From Rhizobium lentis (GTDB lineage: Bacteria; Pseudomonadota; Alphaproteobacteria; Rhizobiales; Rhizobiaceae): a stretch of 64,000 bases of DNA. Below the pieces are notes generated by a model, which searched no databases, was not told the DNA's origin, and saw only the letters and a program-made list of their open reading frames with translations. Shown piece after piece: positions 25,653-35,509 of the stretch. The DNA lies in the NCBI RefSeq assembly GCF_017352135.1, contig NZ_CP071458.1, positions 186,001 to 250,000 on the forward strand, written 5' to 3'. Position numbers and translations under genes: made by a program. The number at the start of each line of letters is the position of its first letter. Within the stretch, counting starts at the first letter, position 1.

Positions 25653-26855
25653 TCACCAGAGCACCGGAAACTCCTCGAACCCGCCAGTGATGATCTCCTT
25701 GCGCAACTTCAGTTCTTCGGGCGCCACGGCCAGGCGCAGCCTCGGGAAGCGCTGGAAGATCGAACCGAACACCACCTTGAGTTCCAGCCTGGCAAGCGCC
25801 TCGCCGAGGCAGTAGTGCGGCCCGTAGGAGAACGCCAAGTGCGGTTTTTCGGCGCGTCCGATGTCGAAGATTTCCGGGTCGTCGAAATGGCGTGGATCGA
25901 ACGACGTCGCCGGCAGGCCGACCAGGACCTTGCTCTCCGCGGGAATATGCACGCCCGCGATGGTCACGTCGGTCCTCGGATAGCGCATGATGCCGTCCCA
26001 GCCCGCGCCCGGCGGGTACATGCGCAGGATTTCCTCCACCGCCTTGTCCACGAGGGATGGATCGCCGACCAGGCGTTCGCGCTGTTGCGGATGGCGGAAC
26101 ATGGCCAGCAGGCCGAATTCGATCTGTGCGACGGTGCTCTCGTGCCCCGCCACTAGTATGCCCGCGGCCAAGCCGATCGCCTCTTCCTCGGTCGCCTTGC
26201 CCTGGTCGACCGCCGCGAGCAGATCCGTCAGCAGGTTGTCGCCCGGATCCTGGCGCTTGCCTCGCATCTTGCCGCGAATGTAGGTGCGCAATTCTTCCCA
26301 GGCCAGGAGCGCCGCGCTACGCGGGCCGCTTTCATGCTGGTGCGTCATCACTTCGTCGGACAGCTCGGCGAAAAAGGCGTGATCCTCGTAGGGCACGCCC
26401 ATCAGCGCGCTGATGACCATGGCCGGAAGCGGAAAGGAGAGGTAGTGTCGCAGGTCGGCGGGCTGGGGCTGGGCCGCCAGCGTCTCGAACAACTGCGCGG
26501 CGATCGCCTCGATTTGCTGCGCGAGCAGCTTCACCCTGCGGTTGCTGAAGGCCGGCGCCACGATCGTGCGTAACCGGGCATGCTCGCTGCCCTCGTGCGA
26601 GCCCAGCCACCCCGGCGAACCGAGAATCACCGTAGCCGGGGTGAATGCCGCCGCCGGCATTCCCGAGGGCCGGAACGCCGCGTCGGACAATACCGCCTTA
26701 GCTTCCTCGTAGCCTGTTACCCACCAACCTTCGTGCCCGGACGGGAAGCGCACGCGGTGGATCGGACCGTTGGCGCGTAACGCCAACATCTCGGGCGAGG
26801 GCTCGATGTGATTGACGCGCCACATCGGCAGCGTCGGCAAGGATTGTCCGGACAT
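25653..26855 (-). CDS. Cytochrome P450 CYP112 (gibberellin operon type), isolated
   Basis: The 400-residue soluble P450 has the I-helix AGHESTVAQ, the ExxR of the K-helix in EEILRMYPPG, and the haem-binding FSYGPHYCLG with Cys349. The N-terminal LPTLPMWRVNHIEPSPEMLA and the general sequence are those of CYP112, the first gene of the rhizobial gibberellin operon (CYP112-CYP114-ferredoxin-SDR-CYP117-GGPS-CPS-KS), whose product oxidises ent-kaurene-derived diterpenes. The following genes are absent: immediately downstream lies an unrelated accessory gene. A four-base overlap with a longer version of that frame is probably chance. Without its partners its role is open; it may be vestigial or complement another copy. 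Confidence 0.85.
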   Translation of the reverse strand: MSGQSLPTLPMWRVNHIEPSPEMLALRANGPIHRVRFPSGHEGWWVTGYEEAKAVLSDAAFRPSGMPAAAFTPATVILGSPGWLGSHEGSEHARLRTIVAPAFSNRRVKLLAQQIEAIAAQLFETLAAQPQPADLRHYLSFPLPAMVISALMGVPYEDHAFFAELSDEVMTHQHESGPRSAALLAWEELRTYIRGKMRGKRQDPGDNLLTDLLAAVDQGKATEEEAIGLAAGILVAGHESTVAQIEFGLLAMFRHPQQRERLVGDPSLVDKAVEEILRMYPPGAGWDGIMRYPRTDVTIAGVHIPAESKVLVGLPATSFDPRHFDDPEIFDIGRAEKPHLAFSYGPHYCLGEALARLELKVVFGSIFQRFPRLRLAVAPEELKLRKEIITGGFEEFPVLW

Positions 26856-27034
26856 GATGGCACTTCACTCTCTATGCGATGAAAGGGCGGAAGGTGACCG
26901 GCAAGCGCTGCCGGCAGCCAATGACTTAAGGCGGCATGTAGCAGACGTCCTACGCGGCGATTGTCGGCGCCAGATATTCCACCGCACGAATAGCGGGGAA
27001 GTACCGGCATGACGCGCTGGACGTATTGCAAGTG

Positions 27035-28402
27035 TCAGCAGGAACCGCAATCGTCTTCATCGCCTTGCTCTACGATGTGTCTTCTTACGATTTCCTCATC
27101 CCTCTTGAGGAGGTTGAGCACTGCTTCAGCGTCGGCGAAGACCACCTCCACATCCTCGCGTGAGATAACGAGGCTGCCGCCTCGCGCAACGCTTCGCTGA
27201 ACGAGACGGCGCACCATCTCCTTGACATAAGCCGCGCTGCCGCCCTTTGAACGGACGACGGCCTCGGCCAAAGCTCCCGCCTGAAAGTTCAGGGCATGAC
27301 CATATTGCTTGAACAGCCGCTCGCGGCAATCGTCATCAGGGTGAGGAATCTCAAGCGCCGCATCTACACGGCCCGAACGCGAGGCGAGTGCCCCCTCGAG
27401 GGAGTTCAGCCGATTCGTGGTCAGGAGGATGAGGATGTCCGCGTCTGTGCCGAGACCGTCCATCTCGTTCAACAAGCGGTTCAGGCGGGTTTCTGCCTTT
27501 TGGCTCGAAATATCTTCGCGCGAACGGGCGACTAGATCCGCATCCTCAAACACCATGATGCATGGCTGCAGGACACGAGCCAACGCGAAGTATTCCTCCA
27601 TATTCAGCATCTGCTCAGCCGTGACCAGAATTGTGCTGTGCTCGGGCAGGTTGGCAGCGATATAGTGGACGACATGGGTCTTGCCGGTGCCAGGATGTCC
27701 GTGGAGCAGAATACCCTTGCGTCCCGATTGGCCGAGGCGCTTCAACTCGTCCCGGTATTTAACAAAATCGAAGATGTGCGTATCGAGCTGGGTCATAGTC
27801 GCCTTGGAAAGCACGACGTCGTTCCGGCTCACCGCAGGAAGCTTGTGCACCCTCATTGTTTCGTGAGTGCCCCCGAAGTCATTGAACTCGAAAGAGACAG
27901 CCTTGTTGCGATAATATCGGGAGCTCTTGCCCTGCGCCTGGATTGTGCGCAGAAAGCCCTTGGCGAAGACATGACCCACCTCATTGGGCAGATGAGCTAT
28001 TTCGACCTGGACCTTTGTACCATACTGAGTAAGGAACTTCGACAGCATGACTGCTGCAGGCATGTCGTCGTCGATCGTTATTAGCCAGAGACCGTTGTTA
28101 AGCGAAGCATATGGCTCATCTTCGCCAATGTCGATGTCCTGACTCTGCACGGGCGTCAGCCGCACGACGTGTTCTCCCTCACAAATGGTCAAGTCTGACA
28201 GCTTCATCGGGAAAATCTCGAACTTTTGTTGGAACCCCAAGAGCTCAGGGGACCAAGGTGCGACTAGGTCCTCGATAATGGTTTGAAGATCTGGCAGGAG
28301 ATGTGCGGTAAACTGCCGACGTGAGCTCACGAGAACTGCCAAATCATTGGTCTTGAAATGGCGACGAAGTTGCTGCCACACAAAGCTATCGGATTCACTC
28401 AA
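27035..28402 (-). CDS. AAA-family ATPase of an uncharacterised three-gene operon
   Basis: The 455-residue protein has a non-catalytic N-terminal region (1-200) of unknown fold and a single AAA module: Walker A GHPGTGKT (235-242), Walker B region CIMVFEDADLV (281-291), sensor 1 ILILLTTN (323-330) and arginine-finger region ASRSGRVD (340-347), then an AAA lid. It resembles Bcs1/proteasome-type AAA proteins more than ParA. The C-terminus ends in DEDDCGSC, so two cysteines form a possible redox or metal tail. The start is TTG at 28402, supported by AAAGGA eight bases upstream and by overlap with the previous stop (TTGA). It probably remodels a partner encoded in the same operon. Confidence 0.72.
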   Translation of the reverse strand: MSESDSFVWQQLRRHFKTNDLAVLVSSRRQFTAHLLPDLQTIIEDLVAPWSPELLGFQQKFEIFPMKLSDLTICEGEHVVRLTPVQSQDIDIGEDEPYASLNNGLWLITIDDDMPAAVMLSKFLTQYGTKVQVEIAHLPNEVGHVFAKGFLRTIQAQGKSSRYYRNKAVSFEFNDFGGTHETMRVHKLPAVSRNDVVLSKATMTQLDTHIFDFVKYRDELKRLGQSGRKGILLHGHPGTGKTHVVHYIAANLPEHSTILVTAEQMLNMEEYFALARVLQPCIMVFEDADLVARSREDISSQKAETRLNRLLNEMDGLGTDADILILLTTNRLNSLEGALASRSGRVDAALEIPHPDDDCRERLFKQYGHALNFQAGALAEAVVRSKGGSAAYVKEMVRRLVQRSVARGGSLVISREDVEVVFADAEAVLNLLKRDEEIVRRHIVEQGDEDDCGSC

Positions 28403-28647
28403 GACGATGTTCCTTTGAAAGTGGAGTGGGGTGGAAGGCCTGGGTCTCTAAAAGCAGCATTCGCATCAGGTTTCTCTCCAAACGCTATTCGGCAGATATG
28501 GGTCTTCGGAGCTCGCCATAGGGCAACAGCCCCAGAGTGCAAGCTCGTAAAGTGTCTGCTTCTAGCCGCCGCCATGGCGTTGGCCGCCTTGAAGAGCTCG
28601 GCCGGTCCGTACAACATGAAGCGTATGCGCTGCGTGCGTGGGCTCAT
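28399..28647 (-). CDS. Small protein of unknown function between mini-RepA and AAA ATPase
   Basis: This 82-residue basic ORF begins at an ATG that overlaps the mini-RepA stop (ATGA) and ends overlapping the AAA start (TTGA). AGGGGAC lies nine bases upstream of its ATG. The N-terminal part (RTQRIRFMLYGPAELFKAAN, AMAAARSRHF) could be helical; the C-terminus looks disordered. The double four-base coupling argues that it is a real gene, but nothing in the sequence identifies it. Confidence 0.5.
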   Translation of the reverse strand: MSPRTQRIRFMLYGPAELFKAANAMAAARSRHFTSLHSGAVALWRAPKTHICRIAFGEKPDANAAFRDPGLPPHSTFKGTSS

Positions 28648-29138
28648 TTGCTAAGTCCCCTGGATTGGGAGTTCGCCTTACCTGCAGTCCTGGAGCACGA
28701 AGCCTGTGACATATAGATCGGGGGACGGCCCCAAACCTTGGATACGATGTCCATTACCTCCGCATTGGTGGAAGTCAGCGATTCGATCGCTTGCTCGTAC
28801 GCCGATCGGCCTACCGCTCCCCCTGACAGCTCATACAACGATCGGTTTTTGAGCCACGCTTCCCGTATCGCGTTCGATTCACCCTCGCGCCTCTGCGGGC
28901 AAAACTTCAAAGCCTCTTTCAGACGGGCCGAAGCGTGATAAGCACGGAGTTCGTTGATCTGTCGAACCGTATAGGAGCGTCTTGCTGGGATCCCTAGATC
29001 CGGTGTTGGCCCCAGCCCATCGTTTGACAATAGCCGCAGATAACTGCCCGACACGCCGAGAATCTCGGCAACCTCGCCCAAGGAGAACGAGCGCGAGGTC
29101 CTGTCGTCTGGAAATTGGAACCTGGTCGTATGCTGCAT
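28644..29138 (-). CDS. RepA-derived protein lacking the ParA ATPase domain
   Basis: Residues 1 to about 70 match the N-terminus of repABC RepA: a MerR-like winged helix (SFSLGEVAEILGVSGSYLRL, RRSYTVRQINELRAYHASAR) ending KEALKFCPQRREGE, the point just before the P-loop. The next segment matches the RepA C-terminus (AWLKNRSLYELSGGAV, then SAYEQAIESLTSTNAE and VMDIVSKVWGRP). The roughly 240-residue ATPase region between them is cleanly missing. The 164-residue product keeps the DNA-binding end and could act as a repressor. repB and repC do not follow; instead the small ORF and the AAA ATPase do, each with a four-base overlap. Confidence 0.68.
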   Translation of the reverse strand: MQHTTRFQFPDDRTSRSFSLGEVAEILGVSGSYLRLLSNDGLGPTPDLGIPARRSYTVRQINELRAYHASARLKEALKFCPQRREGESNAIREAWLKNRSLYELSGGAVGRSAYEQAIESLTSTNAEVMDIVSKVWGRPPIYMSQASCSRTAGKANSQSRGLSK

Positions 29139-29147
29139 AAATTGCCT

Positions 29148-29189
29148 CGTGACGGTTTACTGTCTTTATAGCGTTGTTATTCCGTCACG
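29148..29189. promoter_or_regulatory. Inverted repeat upstream of the mini-RepA operon
   Basis: CGTGACGG (29148-29155) and CCGTCACG (29182-29189) form a perfect eight-base inverted repeat spaced by 26 bases, starting ten bases before the mini-RepA start codon. It could be the operator of that HTH protein. Confidence 0.45.
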
Positions 29190-29351
29190 CACTAAACCAG
29201 TTGCCTGGGCTAGTCAACTCTCAACAGCCAACAAGCACTTGCCGCGCCAACAAACTTACCGGCTCCATCGGAGCAGGCCTTTCGTCCGCCTGATCTGGCC
29301 CCTCAACCTGGACCAGTTTTAGCTAGAGTTTTCCGGTGGAAAGGAACAACG

Positions 29352-29516
29352 ATGAAGGCATCGCAATTTTCGGACGCGCAGAAGGCGTTCATTCTGAAGC
29401 AAGGTGATGAAGGTGTCTGTTGCTGCGATCTGCCGCAAAGCGGCATCAGTCAGGCGACCTACTTCAATTGGAGGAAGAAGTATGCCGGCATGTTGCCGCC
29501 GACAGACATCGGCGAT
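29352..29516 (+). pseudogene. IS3-family OrfA stump
   Basis: The frame starts MKASQFSDAQKAFILKQGDE and later reads GISQATYFNWRKKYAGMLP, the N-terminal helix-turn-helix of IS3-family OrfA. Between them small deletions have scrambled the recognition region (CCCDLPQS). It stops matching at about 29505, some 150 bases before the nifH activator site. Sequence before it (about 29300-29340) is probably the IS left end. Confidence 0.75.
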
Positions 29517-29653
29517 CGGACTCCCCCTCTACCAAAATTGAGGACAATGCGATCTCCGCTTAATTTCTTCCTGCATGGGTCGTAAGTCGCAGTTCCAGAT
29601 GGCCCGATTAACCGAAATTCTCGACATCCAATTCACGACATCGTCGTCACTTT

Positions 29654-29669
29654 TGTCGGCTTCGCGACA
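29654..29669 (+). promoter_or_regulatory. NifA upstream activator site of nifH
   Basis: TGT-N10-ACA is perfectly met and embedded in a longer palindrome (TTGTCG...CGACAA). It lies about 100 bases upstream of the -24/-12 promoter, the usual distance for DNA looping by NifA. Confidence 0.85.
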
Positions 29670-29715
29670 AGCATTCTTCCTCGCCCAATCGCGTATTTTC
29701 CGTCCAGGTAGCTGA

Positions 29716-30735
<1,020 letters not shown>

Positions 30736-30851
30736 TAGCTGCCCAGTGATCACACTGACACGGGCGCGCAGCGACACGCAAAGCGCCCGCCATCCCGTGA
30801 AGGAGGTTTCGCCAATGAGGCTTCATCCGGATTTTCTAAGGGGTAGGGTCA

Positions 30852-32345
30852 ATGAGCCTCAAATACGACAATGACAGTGACTTCCACGCGAAGCTTATAG
30901 CAGACGTGCTGTCGCAATATCCGGGCAAAGCAGCGAAGCGCCGCAGTAAACACCTTAGCGTGGCAACGAGCGAAAAGGACGCCGGCGAGGACCCAAACAC
31001 GATTAGCGAATGCGAGGTAAAGTCGAACATCAAGTCTGTTCCTGGCGTGATGACGATCCGCGGATGCGCCTATGCCGGTTCAAAGGGCGTTGTCTGGGGA
31101 CCGATCAAGGATATGGTTCACATTTCACACGGGCCTGTGGGCTGTGGTCAATATTCCTGGTCGCAACGTCGCAACTATTACGTCGGTCTGACAGGTATCG
31201 ACACTTTCGTGACCATGCAATTTACCTCCGATTTCCAGGAGAAGGACATCGTTTTCGGCGGTGACAAGAAACTGGAAAAGGTCATTGACGAGATTGCTGA
31301 ACTTTTCCCGCTAAGCAATGGCATCAGCCTGCAGTCCGAATGTCCGATCGGTCTGATTGGCGATGACATTGAGGCCGTAGCGCGAAAAAAGGCCAAAGAA
31401 CACACGACGACCGTCGTGCCGGTGCGCTGCGAAGGCTTCCGTGGTGTCTCACAATCACTTGGCCACCACATCGCCAACGACGCAATTCGAGATTGGGTCT
31501 TCGACAAGAAAGACTTAAAATTCGAGCCGGGTCCTTACGACGTAAATGTCATAGGCGACTATAACATTGGCGGCGATGCATGGGCGTCGCGCATCCTGCT
31601 CGAAGAGATCGGATTGCGCGTGGTCGGCAACTGGTCGGGAGATGCAACACTCGCCGAAGTGGAGCGCGCCCCGAGAGCTACGCTCAACCTCATTCACTGC
31701 TATCGGTCGATGAATTACATCTCCAGACACATGGAGGAAAAATATGGCATTCCATGGATGGAGTATAATTTCTTTGGCCCATTCCAGATCGAAGCCTCGC
31801 TGCGCAACATAGCCAAGCATTTCGGGCCGGAGATCGAAGATAGAACGGAAAAAGTCATCGCCAAATACCGACCCTTCGTTTCGGCTGTGGTCGACAAATA
31901 TTGGCCGCGTCTTTCTGGCAAACGGGTGATGCTCTACATCGGCGGATTGCGTCCTCGTCACGTCATCACCGCCTATGAGGACCTCGGAATGGAAATCGTA
32001 GGAACCGGCTACGAATTCGGTCATGGCGACGACTATCAGCGCACCGGCCACTACGTAAAAGAAGGCACGTTGATCTACGACGACGTGACTAGCTACGAAC
32101 TAGAGAAATTCATCGAGCGAATTCGGCCTGATCTGGTCGGGTCCGGCATCAAGGAAAAATACCCGGTGCAGAAAATGGGCATTCCGTTCCGTCAGATGCA
32201 CTCCTGGGATTATTCTGGTCCGTATCACGGTTATGACGGCTTCTCGATCTTCGCCCGAGACATGGATATGGCCATCAACAATCCGGTTTGGGGTCTTTAC
32301 GATGCGCCCTGGAACGACCGCGCTTCGGCGGTGGCAGTAGCATGA
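30852..32345 (+). CDS. nifD: Nitrogenase MoFe protein alpha subunit
   Basis: The 497-residue alpha chain carries P-cluster cysteines in [17 protein letters not shown] and [10 protein letters not shown] and in [13 protein letters not shown], the FeMo-cofactor Cys in [11 protein letters not shown] and the cofactor His in [18 protein letters not shown]. All key ligands are present. It starts 116 bases after nifH, behind AAGGGGTAGGGTCA, and is followed by nifK. With NifK it forms the alpha2beta2 dinitrogenase that reduces N2 in bacteroids. Confidence 0.97.
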   Translation: MSLKYDNDSDFHAKLIADVLSQYPGKAAKRRSKHLSVATSEKDAGEDPNTISECEVKSNIKSVPGVMTIRGCAYAGSKGVVWGPIKDMVHISHGPVGCGQYSWSQRRNYYVGLTGIDTFVTMQFTSDFQEKDIVFGGDKKLEKVIDEIAELFPLSNGISLQSECPIGLIGDDIEAVARKKAKEHTTTVVPVRCEGFRGVSQSLGHHIANDAIRDWVFDKKDLKFEPGPYDVNVIGDYNIGGDAWASRILLEEIGLRVVGNWSGDATLAEVERAPRATLNLIHCYRSMNYISRHMEEKYGIPWMEYNFFGPFQIEASLRNIAKHFGPEIEDRTEKVIAKYRPFVSAVVDKYWPRLSGKRVMLYIGGLRPRHVITAYEDLGMEIVGTGYEFGHGDDYQRTGHYVKEGTLIYDDVTSYELEKFIERIRPDLVGSGIKEKYPVQKMGIPFRQMHSWDYSGPYHGYDGFSIFARDMDMAINNPVWGLYDAPWNDRASAVAVA

Positions 32346-32439
32346 GCACCTAGCATTTCTCGAAGAAAAACGCGGGAGGCCTCGCGCCGAAAGTCTCTGT
32401 CCCGCCTCCATGTCGCAGCCAACCGAAAGAGGTGACCCT

Positions 32440-33981
32440 ATGCCGCAATCAGCTGAGAAAGCTCTCGACCATGCGCCTTTGTTCTGCGAGCCGGAATATA
32501 GGCAAATGTTGGCCGAGAAAAAGCTGAACTTCGAATGCCCACACCCGGATCAGGTCGTGTCAGACCAACGCGAATTCACGAAGAGCTGGAAATATCGCGA
32601 GAAAAACCTGGCCCGCCAAGCCCTTGTCGTTAATCCAGCCAAAGCCTGCCAGCCACTCGGCGCGGTCTTCGCAGCGGCGGGATTCGAGCGAACGATGTCG
32701 TTCGTTCATGGCAGCCAAGGTTGCGTTGCCTACTACAGATCGCACCTATCACGCCATTTCAAGGAACCGTCATCGGTGGTCTCGTCATCGATGACAGAAG
32801 ACGCCGCTGTATTTGGTGGCCTGAAGAATATGGTCGACGGTCTCGCCAACACGTACAAGCTCTATAACCCGAAGATGATCGCGGTGTCGACCACATGTAT
32901 GGCCGAGGTCATCGGAGATGACCTACATGGCTTTATCGAAAACGCCAAAAGTGAAGGTTCGGTCCCGCGCGATTTCGATGTCCCCTTCGCCCACACGCCT
33001 GCCTTTGTCGGCAGCCATGTCGATGGCTATGACAGCATGGTAAAAGGTGTGCTGGAGAATTTCTGGAAGGGCACCGCGCGAACTGAAGCCACCGCTACCA
33101 TCAACATCATTCCTGGATTTGATGGCTTCTGCGTTGGGAACAATCGCGAATTAAAACGCCTGCTCGACTTGATGCAAGTGAATTACATGTTCATCCAGGA
33201 CGCATCAGATCAGTTCGATACGCCTTCCGACGGCAATTTTCGGATGTATGACGGCGGGACCAGCATCAATGACGTGAAGGCGGCGTTGAACGCGGAGTGG
33301 ACATTGTCCCTGCAATATTACAACACTCGCAAGACGTTAGATTACTGCAGAGACGTTGGACAAGCGGCGACCTCCTTCCACTACCCTCTCGGCGTCGAAG
33401 CTACCGACGAACTGCTGATGGTGATATCGGAGATTTCCGGCAGAGAAATTCCCGAGGCGATCCGTCTGGAGCGCGGCCGACTCATCGATGCGATGGCGGA
33501 CAGCCAAGCTTGGCTGTATGGAAAAAAATACGCGATCTACGGCGATCCAGATTTCGTTTATGCGATGGCGCGCTTCATCATGGAGACCGGCGGCGAGCCA
33601 ACCCACTGCCTCGCCACAAATGGCACCTCAGCTTGGGAGGACGAGATGAAGGAACTCCTCGCATCCTCGCCCTTCGGGAAGAATGCACAGGTTTGGCCAG
33701 GCAAAGATCTCTGGGCACTGCGCTCGCTACTGTTCACCGAGCCGGTGGATCTCCTGATCGGAAATTCTTATGGGAAGTATCTCGAACGGGACACCGGTAC
33801 CCCACTGGTTCGGCTGATGTTTCCAATTTTCGACCGGCACCATCATCATCGATTCCCCCTCATGGGCTACCAAGGCGGACTGCGTCTTTTAACGGCGATC
33901 CTCGACAAGATCTTCGACAACCTCGATCGCGAAACAATGCACGCCGGTGTGACAGATTATTCGTATGACCTCACTCGCTAA
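32440..33981 (+). CDS. nifK: Nitrogenase MoFe protein beta subunit
   Basis: The 513-residue beta chain has the P-cluster cysteines in NPAKACQPLGAVFAAAGFER, HGSQGCVAYYRSHLSRHF and STTCMAEVIGDDL. I place the start at the ATG at 32440, with GAGGTGACC upstream, which gives the usual MPQSAEKALDHAPLF N-terminus; a start ten codons earlier lacks a ribosome site. It lies 94 bases after nifD and 53 before nifE. Confidence 0.97.
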   Translation: MPQSAEKALDHAPLFCEPEYRQMLAEKKLNFECPHPDQVVSDQREFTKSWKYREKNLARQALVVNPAKACQPLGAVFAAAGFERTMSFVHGSQGCVAYYRSHLSRHFKEPSSVVSSSMTEDAAVFGGLKNMVDGLANTYKLYNPKMIAVSTTCMAEVIGDDLHGFIENAKSEGSVPRDFDVPFAHTPAFVGSHVDGYDSMVKGVLENFWKGTARTEATATINIIPGFDGFCVGNNRELKRLLDLMQVNYMFIQDASDQFDTPSDGNFRMYDGGTSINDVKAALNAEWTLSLQYYNTRKTLDYCRDVGQAATSFHYPLGVEATDELLMVISEISGREIPEAIRLERGRLIDAMADSQAWLYGKKYAIYGDPDFVYAMARFIMETGGEPTHCLATNGTSAWEDEMKELLASSPFGKNAQVWPGKDLWALRSLLFTEPVDLLIGNSYGKYLERDTGTPLVRLMFPIFDRHHHHRFPLMGYQGGLRLLTAILDKIFDNLDRETMHAGVTDYSYDLTR

Positions 33982-34034
33982 AAGCGGCGGCCGGCCAGGC
34001 GGCCTATCTCTCAACCAGATATGAAGGCAGACGA

Positions 34035-35432
34035 ATGTCCTCGCTCAACGCCAAAAACAAAGATGCCTTCCACGAGCTAGCGAGTGAAAAGAGCGGCAGC
34101 AAGGGTCCTAAGGCGCGCCTAAGGAATTGCGCGAGGCCAATGGCCCCGGGAACGGCCGTCGGCGGTTGCGCTTTCGACGGCGCCAAGGTCGCACTGCAGC
34201 CGATCACGGATGTCGCACATCTTATTCACGCGCCGCTCGCCTGCGAGGGAAATTCCTGGGACAACCGTGGCGCTGCCTCGTCAGGCCCAACACTTTGGCG
34301 CACGAGCTTCACGACTGATCTTACGGAAATCGACATCGTAATGGGACACAGTGAACGGAAGCTCTTTAAAGCGATCCGGGAAATCAAGGATGGGTATGCG
34401 CCCGCAGCAATCTTCGTCTATTCAACCTGCGTTACGGCGATGATCGGTGACGACATCGACGTTGTTTGCAAGCGAGCGACGGACGAATTTGCCTTACCGG
34501 TGGTGCCGGTCAATGCGCCAGGCTTTGTCGGGTCTAAAAACCTCGGCAACAAGCTAGCGGGCGAGGCACTGCTCAAGCATGTCATAGGTACCGTGGAGCC
34601 CGATGAACCAGGCCTTTGCGACATCAACATACTCGGCGAATTTAACCTCTCGGGTGAGTTCTGGCAGGTGAAGCCGCTCTTGGATAAGCTCGGCGTCCGC
34701 GTCCGCGCCTGTATTCCCGGAGACGCGCGATATCTGCAAGTCGCCTCCGCCCACCGCTCGCGCGCAGCGATGACGGTGTGTTCGACAGCGTTCGTTGCGT
34801 TGGCACGTAAGATGCAGGAACGCTGGGACATTCCATTTTTCGAGGGCTCCTTCTATGGCATCTCCGGCACCTCGGAGGCACTCCGGCGGATCGCCGATCT
34901 GCTTGTAAAGAAGGGTGCTGACCCCTCGCTTTTGCATCGCACAGAAATCCTTGTAGCGGAAGAAGAGGAAAAGGTGTGGAAGAGGCTGGAAGCCTACCGA
35001 CCTCGCCTTGAGGGCAAGCGCGTGCTTCTAAATACAGGCGGCGTGAAATCCTGGTCGGTCGTCCATGCCTTGATGGAGATCGGCATGGAGATCGTCGGCA
35101 CATCAGTCAAGAAATCGACGCTCGAAGATAGGGAGCGAGTGAAACAGACCCTGAAGGAGGAGAACCTCGTGTTCGAGTCGATGTCGCCGCGCGAGCTTTT
35201 CTCGCTTCTGCTCGAGAGAAAGGCTGACATCATGCTGTCGGGCGGACGCACCCAGTATATAGCGCTAAAGGCAAAACTGCCCTGGCTCGACATTAACCAG
35301 GAGCGTCATCATGCTTACGCTGGCTATGAGGGAATGGTGCAACTTGCTCGACAAATTGACCTGGCAATCCACAATCCGATGTGGCCGCAGGTGCGCGAGC
35401 CGGCGCCATGGGAGCAGGCCTTGGTCGTTTAA
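34035..35432 (+). CDS. nifE: FeMo-cofactor scaffold protein NifE
   Basis: The 465-residue NifD paralogue forms, with NifN, the scaffold on which the FeMo-co precursor matures before insertion into NifDK. Conserved points are the cysteines in VGGCAFDGAKVALQPI, APLACEGNSWDNRG and FVYSTCVTAMIGDDI, and LGEFNLSGEFWQVKPLL in the central domain. No extra domain is fused. It is part of the nifHDKEN transcription unit. Confidence 0.96.
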   Translation: MSSLNAKNKDAFHELASEKSGSKGPKARLRNCARPMAPGTAVGGCAFDGAKVALQPITDVAHLIHAPLACEGNSWDNRGAASSGPTLWRTSFTTDLTEIDIVMGHSERKLFKAIREIKDGYAPAAIFVYSTCVTAMIGDDIDVVCKRATDEFALPVVPVNAPGFVGSKNLGNKLAGEALLKHVIGTVEPDEPGLCDINILGEFNLSGEFWQVKPLLDKLGVRVRACIPGDARYLQVASAHRSRAAMTVCSTAFVALARKMQERWDIPFFEGSFYGISGTSEALRRIADLLVKKGADPSLLHRTEILVAEEEEKVWKRLEAYRPRLEGKRVLLNTGGVKSWSVVHALMEIGMEIVGTSVKKSTLEDRERVKQTLKEENLVFESMSPRELFSLLLERKADIMLSGGRTQYIALKAKLPWLDINQERHHAYAGYEGMVQLARQIDLAIHNPMWPQVREPAPWEQALVV

Positions 35433-35509
35433 AAACGAGCGAAAAGAGAAGCGTAAGCGCGTCGAACCAAAACCGCGAGATCACTCGCAAAAAATGTTGA
35501 GGTCGTACT

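Noticed and set aside
28644..29138. Interpretation as an active repABC replication origin
   Set aside because: RepA lacks its ATPase domain and no repB, repC, parS array or antisense RNA gene was recognised nearby.
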